Below, piece by piece: positions 7,623 to 16,290 of a stretch of DNA of 64,000 nt. The stretch lies in contig CAYZTZ010000004.1 in the NCBI GenBank assembly GCA_964481255.1, forward strand, positions 1 to 64,000, written 5' to 3'. The stretch is from UBA6911 sp964481255 (GTDB taxonomy: Bacteria > Acidobacteriota > UBA6911). The first letter of the stretch is position 1, and every line of letters begins with the position of its first letter. Position numbers and translations under genes: made by a program. Under the pieces are notes generated by a model. It worked only from the letters and a program-made list of their open reading frames with translations. It did no database searches and was not told the DNA's origin.

Positions 7623-9467
7623 CTATCCGAGATCCGCACCCCTGTAATCTCTGTTATGAGATTCCCAGTTTTGCTTCAGATCGCCCCAATAGTTCAAAGG
7701 CAGCTCCCCGGTTTTAACGTTGCCGTTTTCCAGCTTCAGCGTGATCCATTTCCTCCACTCCGGCGGATCCATCTGCGGGTAGTCTATTCTGTGAAAGTCC
7801 AGATGGCGGCTGCTTGCCTTTCTCGCGAGCGATGCATGGATGATGACCTGAGCAAAGGTCAGAATGCTCAAGTCCTCCAGGCTCCGCATAAGTTTATGAG
7901 GGTCCAGAGCATAGAGCCTGGGGACCCAATTCTTTTCTATCTCATTCAGCGCATCCAGCCCCATATTAAGAAGCCTCCGGGTTTTATATTCGCTGCAGAA
8001 GTACTGCATCATCCTGGATATCCCGGCATGAAGCTCCTTCCACTCAATTCCCTGGTTTCTCTTAACAGGTGCGTAGACCCGCGCCTTTTCATGCGCAACC
8101 TGATCCCTGGATATCTCCGGCTCCGGGGCACCTGAGGCGAAGTCGGCTGCTTTTCTTCCCGCATATCTCCCTGTCGCTTCAGCATAGCTATGATCTCCAG
8201 GGCCATACATTTGCTCGCCGGCGGCAAATAATCCGTCCACCGTAGTCATCAGATTCCAGTCGACAAGCAGGCCCCCCCGTGCATTCATGCTATCCGGGGA
8301 GCGCCAGTGAGCGGGGCTGGCTCCTTCTATTAAGGTATAGCTGGGAAAAAGGTCCTTGGAAGCGTCAAAGCCGGCGTCCAAAAACCTTCTGCGGATTGCT
8401 TTTGTCGTTGATTCCTCCGCATACATCAAGTTCCAATTGATCTTTCGCCAGTCTTCTGAAAGGGATGGGAAATCCCCCCAAAAAGGCAGAGCCAGCTCCC
8501 CTTTGAGTACCGCGTCGCGCAAATTGCCCCTATCCGTTATGGGCCTGCCGTTATCATCGATTTGCTGAAGATGCTCGAAGCCGGCGTCTATGCCTGCATA
8601 CCACTTATGCTTATGCCCTGTACCCAGCGTAAGAAGCCCTGTTTTCTCCATCTGCGTAAGTGCCGCACCCGCCCTCCATGCCATGGCGGCGCCATCCCCA
8701 GAATTTGCGCGCGATCGAAATGTAGAAATACCGGCTAATTCAGTGTTAAAGACCCAGATCGACCCGACGCCTGCGGTGGCCAATACAACCGCCTTGGCCT
8801 TAAATATCAGCAACTCGCCGGTGCGCGTATGCATCCCGGTTGCACCTGCGACCCTGGCCCCCTGAACGCCTCTCTGGTTCAAAAGACTTGTCGCCATAAC
8901 TCGATCGAAAATCTTAACTCCTAGGCGCTCGCATTCCCTCTTCAAGGCAGGCTTTACGGTTGTGCCCCAAAATCGAAGACAGGCATTGGCCGGCTGGTAT
9001 CTCTCGGCAAGAACGAGCTTGGTCCGTTCATCCCTTCCCCAACATCCTTTGTACTCATCCTCCGTGTCTCTGATTTTTGCCCCCATTTTTTCAAGCTCCA
9101 GGAATGCGTCATAGCCTTCGCGGCATTGAATATAGTATCCAATCCCGCAACAGTACCCTCCATAACTGTCCAGGATCTCCTGGCATCTTTGCTCCGGACT
9201 CATGTTGGATAACGGGCTCGTCATGGGGTTTGCCCAATGGTCGCCTCCAAGCCCGCCGGCACCGCTCCTTACGGTTGCCGCTTTCTCAACCAGAGCAACC
9301 CTAAGACCCTTTTTCTTGGCAGCACTTATCGCGGCACGGCAGCCGGCGATTCCTCCGCCGATTATGAGCACATCGGTTTCAACCGTTTGTTCCTGTTCAT
9401 AACGAATCGGGTACGGCCATTCCATCGCGTAACCGCTTTGGGGAATCAGTTCATGCCAGGAAGTCAT
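7623..9467 (-). CDS. AprA/fumarate-reductase-like flavoprotein, partner of the Tat ferredoxin
   Basis: The product has 614 residues. The start at 9467 has a GAGGAGGAG ribosome binding site. FAD motif GGGIAG lies at residues 37-42, followed by VALVEKAATVRSGAGGLGG. ANSGDGAAMAWRAGAALTQMEKTG and the GLFAAGEQMYGPGDHSYAEATGR region are typical of the succinate dehydrogenase/fumarate reductase/AprA flavoprotein family. The C-terminus has the helical domain of that family and ends in an aromatic tail. No signal peptide is seen, whereas its ferredoxin partner has a Tat signal. If the pair acts outside the cytoplasm, this subunit must be carried across in complex. APS reduction is unlikely because no sat, dsr or qmo genes are nearby; the substrate is unknown. 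Confidence 0.8.
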   Translation of the reverse strand: MTSWHELIPQSGYAMEWPYPIRYEQEQTVETDVLIIGGGIAGCRAAISAAKKKGLRVALVEKAATVRSGAGGLGGDHWANPMTSPLSNMSPEQRCQEILDSYGGYCCGIGYYIQCREGYDAFLELEKMGAKIRDTEDEYKGCWGRDERTKLVLAERYQPANACLRFWGTTVKPALKRECERLGVKIFDRVMATSLLNQRGVQGARVAGATGMHTRTGELLIFKAKAVVLATAGVGSIWVFNTELAGISTFRSRANSGDGAAMAWRAGAALTQMEKTGLLTLGTGHKHKWYAGIDAGFEHLQQIDDNGRPITDRGNLRDAVLKGELALPFWGDFPSLSEDWRKINWNLMYAEESTTKAIRRRFLDAGFDASKDLFPSYTLIEGASPAHWRSPDSMNARGGLLVDWNLMTTVDGLFAAGEQMYGPGDHSYAEATGRYAGRKAADFASGAPEPEISRDQVAHEKARVYAPVKRNQGIEWKELHAGISRMMQYFCSEYKTRRLLNMGLDALNEIEKNWVPRLYALDPHKLMRSLEDLSILTFAQVIIHASLARKASSRHLDFHRIDYPQMDPPEWRKWITLKLENGNVKTGELPLNYWGDLKQNWESHNRDYRGADLG

Positions 9468-9583
9468 GCCACTCTCCTCCTCGTTTTTCGTTTCGGTCTG
9501 GTTTTTAAAACCGGCATGAAGCCGGCAGGCGAGGATCGCCGTGCCGTTCGAGTCGATCGATATTCATCGCCCGCCCCTTTTCC

Positions 9584-10378
9584 TCACCGGACCAGGTAGG
9601 CATCATAAATGACCGCGTTACGCAGCCGCATCCCGGCGCCGATTCCTATGGCTCGATTCAGCCATCCGTATCGGGCGCTTCCGGTCTCGAACTGGATAGA
9701 GACACGAAAATAATATTTGTTGGGGTCCACGGGGTTCCCCTTGGCTACTTCAGCCATAACTTCCGCGGGCCCGTAGCGGAATCCGCGGGTTTGAATATAG
9801 ATCAGCGCCCCGTCCTCCGTTTTGAGAGCATACCGGGTGTCCAGATAGGCAACGCCGTCGGCCGAGACCATTTGCCAATCGGCTCCATTGTTGAGGATTG
9901 TCCCGCTCAGGCGCGGCCCGGCGAACTTGCCGCCGGTGATCGGAATGATCCGGCGCTTCCCGAAACCTTCTATTTGGCCCAGCTCCAGCACAGGGGCGTC
10001 AAGGTTTACCTCAAACCGGGCCATGAATTCGAGGCGGGGTTTGGGGGGTTCAAACGGAATCTTTTCAGTTTCAGATTGTGCCGTTGCGTCGGTCTTTTTT
10101 CTCATAGGGTCTCCTGCTCCAGGCATAGACTTCATCCCGAGGAGCAGCGTTCCCAAAAACCTATTTGCGGCCCCGTCCGGAAAAGCGACGAAATCCGGGA
10201 GATGATAGGGTGAGGGCTGTGCCGGGATGGCCGGTGCGGAGGCGGGGCCGCGGGGAGCGGGGAGCGTCCCCTGCCGCATGGCCGCCTCGGTATCGCCCGA
10301 AGCCTTATCCGTCCGGGCTGAACAGGTCGCACCAGCCAGCACGGCTGTCAACAATGCAAAGACCAGGGATCGTTCCAT
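9584..10378 (-). CDS. DUF3237 lipoprotein
   Basis: The product has 264 residues, with AGGAG upstream of 10378. The lipoprotein signal ends in LAGATC. A proline/alanine-rich linker covers residues 35-60 and a second low-complexity segment about 80-105. Residues about 112-264 match DUF3237: FMARFEVNLDAP, RRIIPITGGKFAGPRLSG, NNGADWQMVSADGVAYLDTRY, then DGALIYIQTRGFRYGP. The family is a small beta-barrel often found beside enzymes acting on aromatic or cyclic compounds; its chemistry is not settled. A second gene with two copies of this domain lies at 16291-17382 beside the tannases, which suggests a common pathway. Confidence 0.8.
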   Translation of the reverse strand: MERSLVFALLTAVLAGATCSARTDKASGDTEAAMRQGTLPAPRGPASAPAIPAQPSPYHLPDFVAFPDGAANRFLGTLLLGMKSMPGAGDPMRKKTDATAQSETEKIPFEPPKPRLEFMARFEVNLDAPVLELGQIEGFGKRRIIPITGGKFAGPRLSGTILNNGADWQMVSADGVAYLDTRYALKTEDGALIYIQTRGFRYGPAEVMAEVAKGNPVDPNKYYFRVSIQFETGSARYGWLNRAIGIGAGMRLRNAVIYDAYLVR

Positions 10379-10486
10379 GACCTGCGGTCTCCTCAGGAGT
10401 TTTTTTATTGGCTGGCTTGAAATAGCGTCCCTTTGTTCATTCCATCATTCCGTCATGGGATGATGTTAGACCTCCAGCATAACACA

Positions 10487-10505
10487 TGTCACATATCCGT
10501 GACGT
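10487..10505 (+). promoter_or_regulatory. Operator-like dyad shared with 649-667
   Basis: TGTCACATATCCGTGACGT contains GTCAC and GTGAC separated by six bases, a perfect five-base dyad. It ends five bases before a TTGACA -35 candidate, where an activator or repressor would sit. It matches the site at 649-667 at 15 of 19 positions. Confidence 0.35.
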
Positions 10506-10510
10506 CTTTC

Positions 10511-10538
10511 TTGACAAAGCGGTCCCGACTTCTATAGC
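10511..10538 (+). promoter_or_regulatory. Sigma-70-like promoter candidate
   Basis: TTGACA (10511-10516) matches the -35 consensus. After 16 bases comes TATAGC (10533-10538), a partial -10. It points toward the flavoprotein gene at 10819. Confidence 0.35.
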
Positions 10539-10818
10539 CTGCCCCTGCGCGCCAATATACAGGGTCCGCGCCGTCGCAAGAGCAAAAAGCCGTGGAATGC
10601 GGAGAGACAATTGCGCTCTGGGGCGTGGGAACCGGCGATTCCTATTCCAGGTCTCGGTCCTGTCCCGCTTGCGCCGGCCCCCTTCCCGGTTCCTCCGTCG
10701 ATGCGGGAACCCGGGGCCGGCTCCATTGCAGAGTGGATGGCTTTCCGCTAATGTATCCGCAGGATTCACATTTGCAGAGGGATCAATCATTGGGAACCAT
10801 TTGGAAAGGGAAGGAATC

Positions 10819-12366
10819 ATGAAAACAACAAGAAGATTCTTCCTCAAAGCAACTGCAACCGGAATGGGCTCAGCCGCGCTGGCCGGGCTCCGTGCGGTTG
10901 AGGCCGGCGTCATGGAGTCTGATCAGATCCGGAAGTGGGATCTCGAAGCCGGAGTCGTTGTGCTCGGAATCGGGGCGGCAGGTCTTATGACTGCGATAAC
11001 GGCGTACGACCAAGGCGCCGATGTCCTGATTCTGGAAAAGGCGCCGGAGGATCACGCCGGCGGGAACACGCGGGTCAGCGGTCAGGGTTGGTGGTGCCCT
11101 TCCGATTCGGATAAGGCCGTCGCGTATCAGAACGCGCTGAGTGACGGCTTCCCTATCCCCGACGATATAACAAAGGCCTTCCATGAACACTCGATCCATG
11201 TGACCGAATGGGTGACAAAGATGGGCATGGAGGTAAGAACGATTCCCACAACGGGCGAATATCCGGAATTCCCGGGCGGCGCCGGATATGTCTGCTGGTC
11301 CACGAAGGGAAACGGGTATCAACGACTCTGGCTCCTGCTCATGGAACACGCTATCCAAAAGAGGAAAGTCCGGGTCCGATATGAAACCCCCGCCGTGGAA
11401 CTTATCCGAGACGTCAAGACCGGTGAGGTCCGGGGCGTGATTGCAGAAAACAAAGGCAAGAAGCTCTATGTTAAAGCAAAGAAGGCGGTGGTTCTCTGCA
11501 CGGGAGGATTTGAAAACAACCAGGAGATGATCCGCGATTACCTCGGCATGCCTTGCGGCTATCCCAAAGGGAGTCCGTACAACACCGGCGATGGGATCCG
11601 GATGGCGATGGCGATCGGCGCGGATCTATGGCACATGGACAACCAGGCCGGTCCGGATTTCAACTTCAGAATCCCGGGCAAGGATTGGGCTTTCGGATAT
11701 TCTTTTTCCCCTCCCGGAAACGGCTGGATCTGGATCGCCAAAGACGCCACGCGATTCACCAACGAAACCTATTTCACGAAACACGGCAAAATACCCTTTC
11801 ACGGCGTCTATATCCACGTTCCCACGCCGCTGCCCGTGCACTGTGTCTTCGACGAAACGATGAGAAAGAGCGGGCCGCTTTACCCGCAGGAATATTTCTT
11901 CTGCTGGTGGTCGCAGATGGAAAAATATAAATGGAGTCCCGACAGCAGCGCCGAAATTGAAAAGGGCTGGATCGTTAAAGCCGACAATCTGAAGGAATTG
12001 GCGGCAAAGATAGGCAAAAATCCCGAGGCTCTCGAAAAGACGGTGGCCACGTGGAACAAGGCGTGTGCCGAGAAAAATGATTGGGAATTCAGCCGGGATC
12101 CCAAAAGGATGGCGCCGATTCAAACGCCGCCTTTCTATGCGGCTGAGTTCGTCCCCGCGTTTACCAATACCCAGGGGGGGCCGCGGCGCAATGCCAAAGC
12201 CCAGGTGCTGGATACAAACCGCATGCCGATTCCACGGCTTTATTCGGCCGGCGAACTGGGGGCGGTCTACAGCTGGCACTACCAGGGCGGAGGCAACATC
12301 CTGGAATGCATGGTCTTCGGCCGTATCGCGGGCGAGCGGGCAGCCGCGGAAAGGCCGTGGGGTTAG
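10819..12366 (+). CDS. Tat-exported fumarate-reductase/urocanate-reductase-like flavoprotein
   Basis: The product has 515 residues. The start at 10819 follows GGGAAGGA and gives a twin-arginine signal (Arg5-Arg6 in TTRRFFLK); the upstream open frame is noncoding in appearance. The FAD motif is GIGAAG at residues 50-55, then VLILEKAPEDHAGGNTRVSG. GGFENNQEMIRDYLG and the C-terminal LYSAGELGAVYSWHYQGGGN segment are FAD_binding_2 (PF00890) signatures. The family includes periplasmic fumarate, urocanate and other enoate reductases, and also ketosteroid dehydrogenases. There is no haem or FMN-binding extension, so electrons must come from a partner such as the NapHG-like protein. Copy 2 of the palindromic element follows the stop. 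Confidence 0.8.
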   Translation: MKTTRRFFLKATATGMGSAALAGLRAVEAGVMESDQIRKWDLEAGVVVLGIGAAGLMTAITAYDQGADVLILEKAPEDHAGGNTRVSGQGWWCPSDSDKAVAYQNALSDGFPIPDDITKAFHEHSIHVTEWVTKMGMEVRTIPTTGEYPEFPGGAGYVCWSTKGNGYQRLWLLLMEHAIQKRKVRVRYETPAVELIRDVKTGEVRGVIAENKGKKLYVKAKKAVVLCTGGFENNQEMIRDYLGMPCGYPKGSPYNTGDGIRMAMAIGADLWHMDNQAGPDFNFRIPGKDWAFGYSFSPPGNGWIWIAKDATRFTNETYFTKHGKIPFHGVYIHVPTPLPVHCVFDETMRKSGPLYPQEYFFCWWSQMEKYKWSPDSSAEIEKGWIVKADNLKELAAKIGKNPEALEKTVATWNKACAEKNDWEFSRDPKRMAPIQTPPFYAAEFVPAFTNTQGGPRRNAKAQVLDTNRMPIPRLYSAGELGAVYSWHYQGGGNILECMVFGRIAGERAAAERPWG

Positions 12367-12392
12367 GGAACTGCATCGAGCGGACCCTGTGG

Positions 12393-12489
12393 ATTCCGGC
12401 TCCCGGCTTCTCCATCCCCGCGCGCCATCCGAAGTCCGGAATTTCATCGTCCTATGCGGCGCGCGGGGATTTCAAGGGGCGAAGCCCCT
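12393..12489 (-). repeat. Dispersed palindromic element, copy 2 (truncated tail)
   Basis: Read on the minus strand, it has the same order as copies 1 and 3: hairpin GGGGCTTCGCCCC (12477-12489), the arm AAATCCCCGCGCGCC, a divergent loop of about 29 bp, the return arm GGCGCGCGGGGAT and GAGAAGCCGGGAGCCGGAAT. The longer tail of copies 1 and 3 is absent. Its loop aligns without gaps to copy 1 at 17 of the first 24 positions, so it shares copy 1's loop orientation. It lies between the flavoprotein and the tannase gene. Confidence 0.75.
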
Positions 12490-12612
12490 GGACCGGGTTT
12501 CTGACGGCTATTGGATTTCTTTATCCGCGGCTTTTGGACCTCGAGGTCCGTTCGCACGCGCCAACTGCGCGGATTCAGAGACTCGGAGATTCCGACAAAG
12601 GGGGACCGGCCT

Positions 12613-14220
12613 GTGAATATCGGAAACGTATTGCGCAGCGTTTTTACGTCGGCATTCATTTTTCTCCCGGCGGGCCATGCCCCGGCCGATGATGCTGAAT
12701 CCCGCAAAAGCTGTGAATCTCTCGCCGCACTCTCCAGCCAAACCTTTCGGGTCGAAAAGTCGGAGTGGGTTGCGGCTTCACATCTGCCCGCGGGACCGGG
12801 AGGGACCGCCGCTGAAGTTCCTGCTCATTGCCTGTTCCGTGTTGTGATAGAACCGCGCCCGTCCGGAATAGAAGGCGTAAGCTTCGGCACCGGCATGGAG
12901 TTGCGACTGCCCCTGGCCTGGAACGGCCGCCTGTTGTTTCAGGGTGGAGGAGGGTTGAACGGTGTGCTGAATTCCGCACTCGGCACAGTCAGCGGGTTCC
13001 CGTCCGCGCTGGCGCGAGGTTTTGCCGTTGTTTCGACCGACGGCGGTCACCGCGGTCGCAGTGCCGTGGATTCCACATTTGCCGTCGACCAGCAGGCCAA
13101 ACTTGATTTTGCCTACCAGGCAGTGCAGCGCACGACCCGAGAAGCCAAGGATCTCATCAACCGCTACTACGGACGCAAACCCGACTACACCTACTTCATG
13201 GGTTGCTCGACCGGTGGGCGTGAGGCGATGATGGCCGCACAACGGTTGCCGCTGGAGTTCGACGGCGTGGTCGCCGGCAATCCTTCATTCAATTTGACGC
13301 GCGTTGCCATGAACCAGATCTGGAGCTTGCAGGTGGTCACGCGGATCGCGCCCAGGGATGCGACCGGCAAGCCGCGGTTATCCGAGGCTTTCACGGACGC
13401 GCAACTGAAAGCCGTATCGACGGCCGTGCTCAAGCAATGCGATGGGCTTGACGGACTCGAAGACGGCATGATCAACGACTACAAGGCCTGCCGTTTCGAT
13501 CCGGTTTCCCTGAAGTGCGGATCGGATGGCAGCGCCGGCGAGCAGCCGTGTTTCGAGGCGCAACAGATCGAAGGGCTGAAGGACATCCTCGGAGGCGCAC
13601 GCAATTCACGGGGCGAGTTGCTTTACGGCGCGACACCGGTCGATACGGGAATTGCCCTGCCAGCCTGGCGGGCCATGCACCTGGGCACAGCGATGAATCC
13701 GCCTGCCAATGCATCCCTGGGCCGAGACACCCTGCGTCTTTTCTCCATGACTCCGCCCAATCCCGACTTCGATCCGTTGCGTTTTGATTTCGACCGTGAT
13801 TTGGACACCCTTGCCGAAACCGCTGCCATCAACGATGCCGTGGCCAGCCAGCATTCCACCTTCGCAGGACGCGGCGGCAAGATGATCGTTTATCATGGAC
13901 TCTCCGACCAGGCCATGTGGGCCGGCGCCCTGACTCAGTGGTACGAGAAACTGACGCCTCGTGACAATCAGGGTCCTCAATCCTGGGCACGCCTGTTTCT
14001 CGTGCCCGGTATGACTCACTGCGGCGGCGGACAGTCGACGGACCAGTTCGACATGCTTACGGCAATTCAGCAATGGGTCGAGCAAGGGCGGGCCCCGGAC
14101 CGCGTGGTCGCCTCGGGCAAAGCTTTCCCGGGCAGGACCCGCCCGCTGTGTCCCTATCCAAAGGTGGCCCGCTTCGACGGCGGCGACCCGGACAAGCAGG
14201 AAAGCTTTTCCTGCCGCTGA
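12613..14220 (+). CDS. Secreted tannase/feruloyl esterase
   Basis: The product has 535 residues. GTG at 12613 is the likely start (AAAGGGGGA upstream, then a hydrophobic signal ending near APADD); upstream in-frame sequence overlaps the repeat. It is a full-length tannase-family (PF07519) hydrolase. Ser199 lies in GCSTGG, Asp432 in YHGLSDQAMW and His469 in GMTHCGGG. Cys198 and Cys470 next to Ser and His complete the CS-D-HC motif, whose disulfide joins the catalytic residues in this family. The lid has paired cysteines and an NDYKACRFDP calcium-loop-like region. Role: hydrolysis of gallate, ferulate or related aromatic esters outside the cytoplasm. A second, divergent copy follows after 71 bp. 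Confidence 0.9.
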   Translation: MNIGNVLRSVFTSAFIFLPAGHAPADDAESRKSCESLAALSSQTFRVEKSEWVAASHLPAGPGGTAAEVPAHCLFRVVIEPRPSGIEGVSFGTGMELRLPLAWNGRLLFQGGGGLNGVLNSALGTVSGFPSALARGFAVVSTDGGHRGRSAVDSTFAVDQQAKLDFAYQAVQRTTREAKDLINRYYGRKPDYTYFMGCSTGGREAMMAAQRLPLEFDGVVAGNPSFNLTRVAMNQIWSLQVVTRIAPRDATGKPRLSEAFTDAQLKAVSTAVLKQCDGLDGLEDGMINDYKACRFDPVSLKCGSDGSAGEQPCFEAQQIEGLKDILGGARNSRGELLYGATPVDTGIALPAWRAMHLGTAMNPPANASLGRDTLRLFSMTPPNPDFDPLRFDFDRDLDTLAETAAINDAVASQHSTFAGRGGKMIVYHGLSDQAMWAGALTQWYEKLTPRDNQGPQSWARLFLVPGMTHCGGGQSTDQFDMLTAIQQWVEQGRAPDRVVASGKAFPGRTRPLCPYPKVARFDGGDPDKQESFSCR

Positions 14221-14247
14221 AGCACAATAAGATGCGCCGGGACTCTG

Positions 14248-14272
14248 AGGAATCAGCAGATGATTCCTTATT
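14248..14272 (+). terminator. Stem-loop between the two tannase genes
   Basis: AGGAATCA (14248-14255) pairs with TGATTCCT (14261-14268) over a five-base loop, followed by TATTTTA. The stem is AT-rich and the T-run is interrupted, so it is more likely a weak terminator or RNA-stabilising hairpin than a full stop. It lies just upstream of the next gene's ribosome binding site. Confidence 0.4.
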
Positions 14273-14291
14273 TTAGGGAGTAGAACATCGT

Positions 14292-16238
14292 ATGAAATCC
14301 AACAGCAAAACCTTTATGGGGATCGGGCCCGCCCGGACAGCACTATGTTCCATGCTCTTTCTTTTCAATTCGATTGCATGGAGCGGGGCGCAAACCGGTA
14401 CTTCAGCGACGCCCTCAGAGAAGATAATAACCGAAGGAGATTGCACGGCCGCCAAACTGGGCCGCGACATCCCCGTTTCAGCCATCGGCGAACCGGTCTC
14501 CGGAGTAACGCTGAATGCTCCCGTATGGACCGGCGCTTCGGGATCGAATCCGGCCTATTGCAGCGTGAACGGATCCATGGCCCCTGTGGACACGGCCGCC
14601 AATGCCCGGCCGATCAATTTTAGAGTTGTGCTGCCGGCATCCTGGAGCCGCCGAGCGGCCCAGCTTGGGGGCGCCGGCATGAACGGCTTCATTCCAAATC
14701 TTCTGGGTGGAGCGGACATGGGGCCGGGGCCGTCGCTGATCCAGCTCGGCTTCGCCACCTACGGCAGCGATTCCGGACACCAGATGGGATTCGGGCGCGG
14801 GATGCCCGGAGGTCCGCCGCAGGCGCCGCNNNNNNNNNNNNNNNNNNNNNNNNNNNNNNNNNNNNNNNNNNNNNNNNNNNNNNNNNNNNNNNNNNNNNNN
14901 NNNNNNNNNNNNNNNNNNNNNNNNNNNNNGGCGCCGCCTCAAGAAGGAACCCCGCAAAGGGGGATGATGCCGGCAGGAGCGCCCCCTGCAGGTCCGGGCG
15001 ACGATTGGGCTCTGAATGACGAGGCGGTAAGGAATCTCGGCTATATGCAACTGAAGAAGACGCATGATGCGGCCATGGTCCTGATCGAGAGGATGTACGG
15101 AGAGAAACCCCGTTTCAATTACTTCTTCGGTTCATCCCAGGGCGGACGGGAGGGGCTTACGGTAGCGCAAAGGTATCCGGCGGACTATGACGGAATCGCG
15201 GCCAACGTCCCGATTGTAAATTTCTCTTCGCTGATGCTCGCGCCCGAACTGATTCGAATTCAGGAAAAGCCCCTGGCCAACTGGGTGCCGCCGGCAAAGG
15301 TGAATGCGATCCGGGGAGAGTTCATGCGTCAATGCGACAAGCTGGACGGGCTGGTGGATGGAATCATCCAAAACTACATGGCATGCCGCGCGATCTTCGA
15401 CCGCACGCAGGCGCCCCGCAACAGCAACCCCTGGAGCTCGAAGCGCTGCCCGAACAATGTCGACCCAAACCCTGACGATACGAGCGCCGATGCGTGTCTC
15501 ACCGATGGTCAGATTTCCACACTTCAATTTGTCTACAGCCGGTATCCATTCGCAACGCCGCTGGCGAATGGAGTCAAGTCCTTCGGCATGTGGGTGCCGA
15601 ACACGGACCCGTCCGGCAGCGGGTTGATCGTGCCCATCCGCTATCGCGGGCAGGAAGGGGCCGGCGACAATGCGCCCATGCACAGCCACCTCGGCGTATT
15701 GGGAGTTACGGGATTCCTGATGAAAGACCTGAAAGCCAATCCGCTGGATTACGTTGAGGGCGGCGCTCTGAATGCGAGGAGACGGCAGATATCGGAGTGG
15801 CTGGACTCCACGAATCCGGACCTCCATGCGTTTTATAAGCGCGGAGGAAAACTCATTGCAGTCATCGGCACCAACGACACGCTCGCGTCCCCGGGCGCAC
15901 AGTTGGACTATTTCCAATCCGTCATCAAGAAAATGGGCCGCAAAAAGGCGGACAGGTTCGCCCGCTTTTTCGTGCTTCCCCAGACCGGCCACGGTTTAAG
16001 CGGGACAAATTATTCTACGGACGGGAACGGGAAATCCATACCGGTCGCCCCTATCCCCAGCACGTTTAGCCGGCTCAACTTGCTTATGGATTGGGTGGAA
16101 AAGAAGGCGGCGCCTCCGATGTCCGTGACAGTGACGGCAGGGAAGCGCAGTCTGCCGATGTGCTCCTATCCGACGTATCCCAAATACGTCGGCGGTCCTG
16201 CGGACGCGGCGGCTTCTTACACATGCGCCGCGCCGTGA
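14292..16238 (+). CDS. Divergent tannase/feruloyl esterase, interrupted by an assembly gap
   Basis: AGGGAG precedes ATG 14292 and a Sec signal ends near WSGAQ. It is a tannase-family protein of about 648 residues as drawn; 100 N at 14830-14929 hide part of a Pro/Gly/Gln-rich insertion (GGPPQAP before the gap, APPQEGTP after). The frame across the gap is only assumed. The nucleophile is Ser282 (as drawn) in GSSQGG and the histidine is in QTGHGLSG. Both cysteines of the usual CS-D-HC motif are missing (Ser and Gly instead), a paired loss. Other cysteines typical of the lid remain (MRQCDKLDG, MACRAIF, DACLTDGQ). It is probably a secreted aromatic esterase with altered active-site bracing. Confidence 0.8.
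   Translation: MKSNSKTFMGIGPARTALCSMLFLFNSIAWSGAQTGTSATPSEKIITEGDCTAAKLGRDIPVSAIGEPVSGVTLNAPVWTGASGSNPAYCSVNGSMAPVDTAANARPINFRVVLPASWSRRAAQLGGAGMNGFIPNLLGGADMGPGPSLIQLGFATYGSDSGHQMGFGRGMPGGPPQAPXXXXXXXXXXXXXXXXXXXXXXXXXXXXXXXXXXAPPQEGTPQRGMMPAGAPPAGPGDDWALNDEAVRNLGYMQLKKTHDAAMVLIERMYGEKPRFNYFFGSSQGGREGLTVAQRYPADYDGIAANVPIVNFSSLMLAPELIRIQEKPLANWVPPAKVNAIRGEFMRQCDKLDGLVDGIIQNYMACRAIFDRTQAPRNSNPWSSKRCPNNVDPNPDDTSADACLTDGQISTLQFVYSRYPFATPLANGVKSFGMWVPNTDPSGSGLIVPIRYRGQEGAGDNAPMHSHLGVLGVTGFLMKDLKANPLDYVEGGALNARRRQISEWLDSTNPDLHAFYKRGGKLIAVIGTNDTLASPGAQLDYFQSVIKKMGRKKADRFARFFVLPQTGHGLSGTNYSTDGNGKSIPVAPIPSTFSRLNLLMDWVEKKAAPPMSVTVTAGKRSLPMCSYPTYPKYVGGPADAAASYTCAAP
14830..14929. other. Assembly gap of 100 N
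   Basis: The gap has the conventional length for an unknown gap. Both flanks contain GGCGCCGC and encode Pro/Ala/Gln-rich sequence, so a tandem repeat probably broke the assembly. Confidence 0.95.
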
Positions 16239-16290
16239 GGCCGAATCGGCTTTCCATCGGATATGACGAATATGTTGTCGAGGTGATGAA

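Larger units (their letters stand above)
10379..10818 (+). other. 440-bp divergent regulatory region and long leader
   Basis: It separates the DUF3237 gene (minus) from the flavoprotein gene (plus). An imperfect dyad CATCATTCC/GGGATGATG lies at 10443-10465. The operator-like site 10487-10505 and a promoter candidate at 10511-10538 follow. The next 280 bases to the flavoprotein start are open in one frame but do not look coding; they would form a long untranslated leader. Confidence 0.4.

Noticed and set aside
7128..9467. True adenylylsulfate reductase (aprAB)
   Set aside because: The cluster motif resembles AprB, but the Tat signal and the absence of sat, dsr and qmo genes argue for another function.
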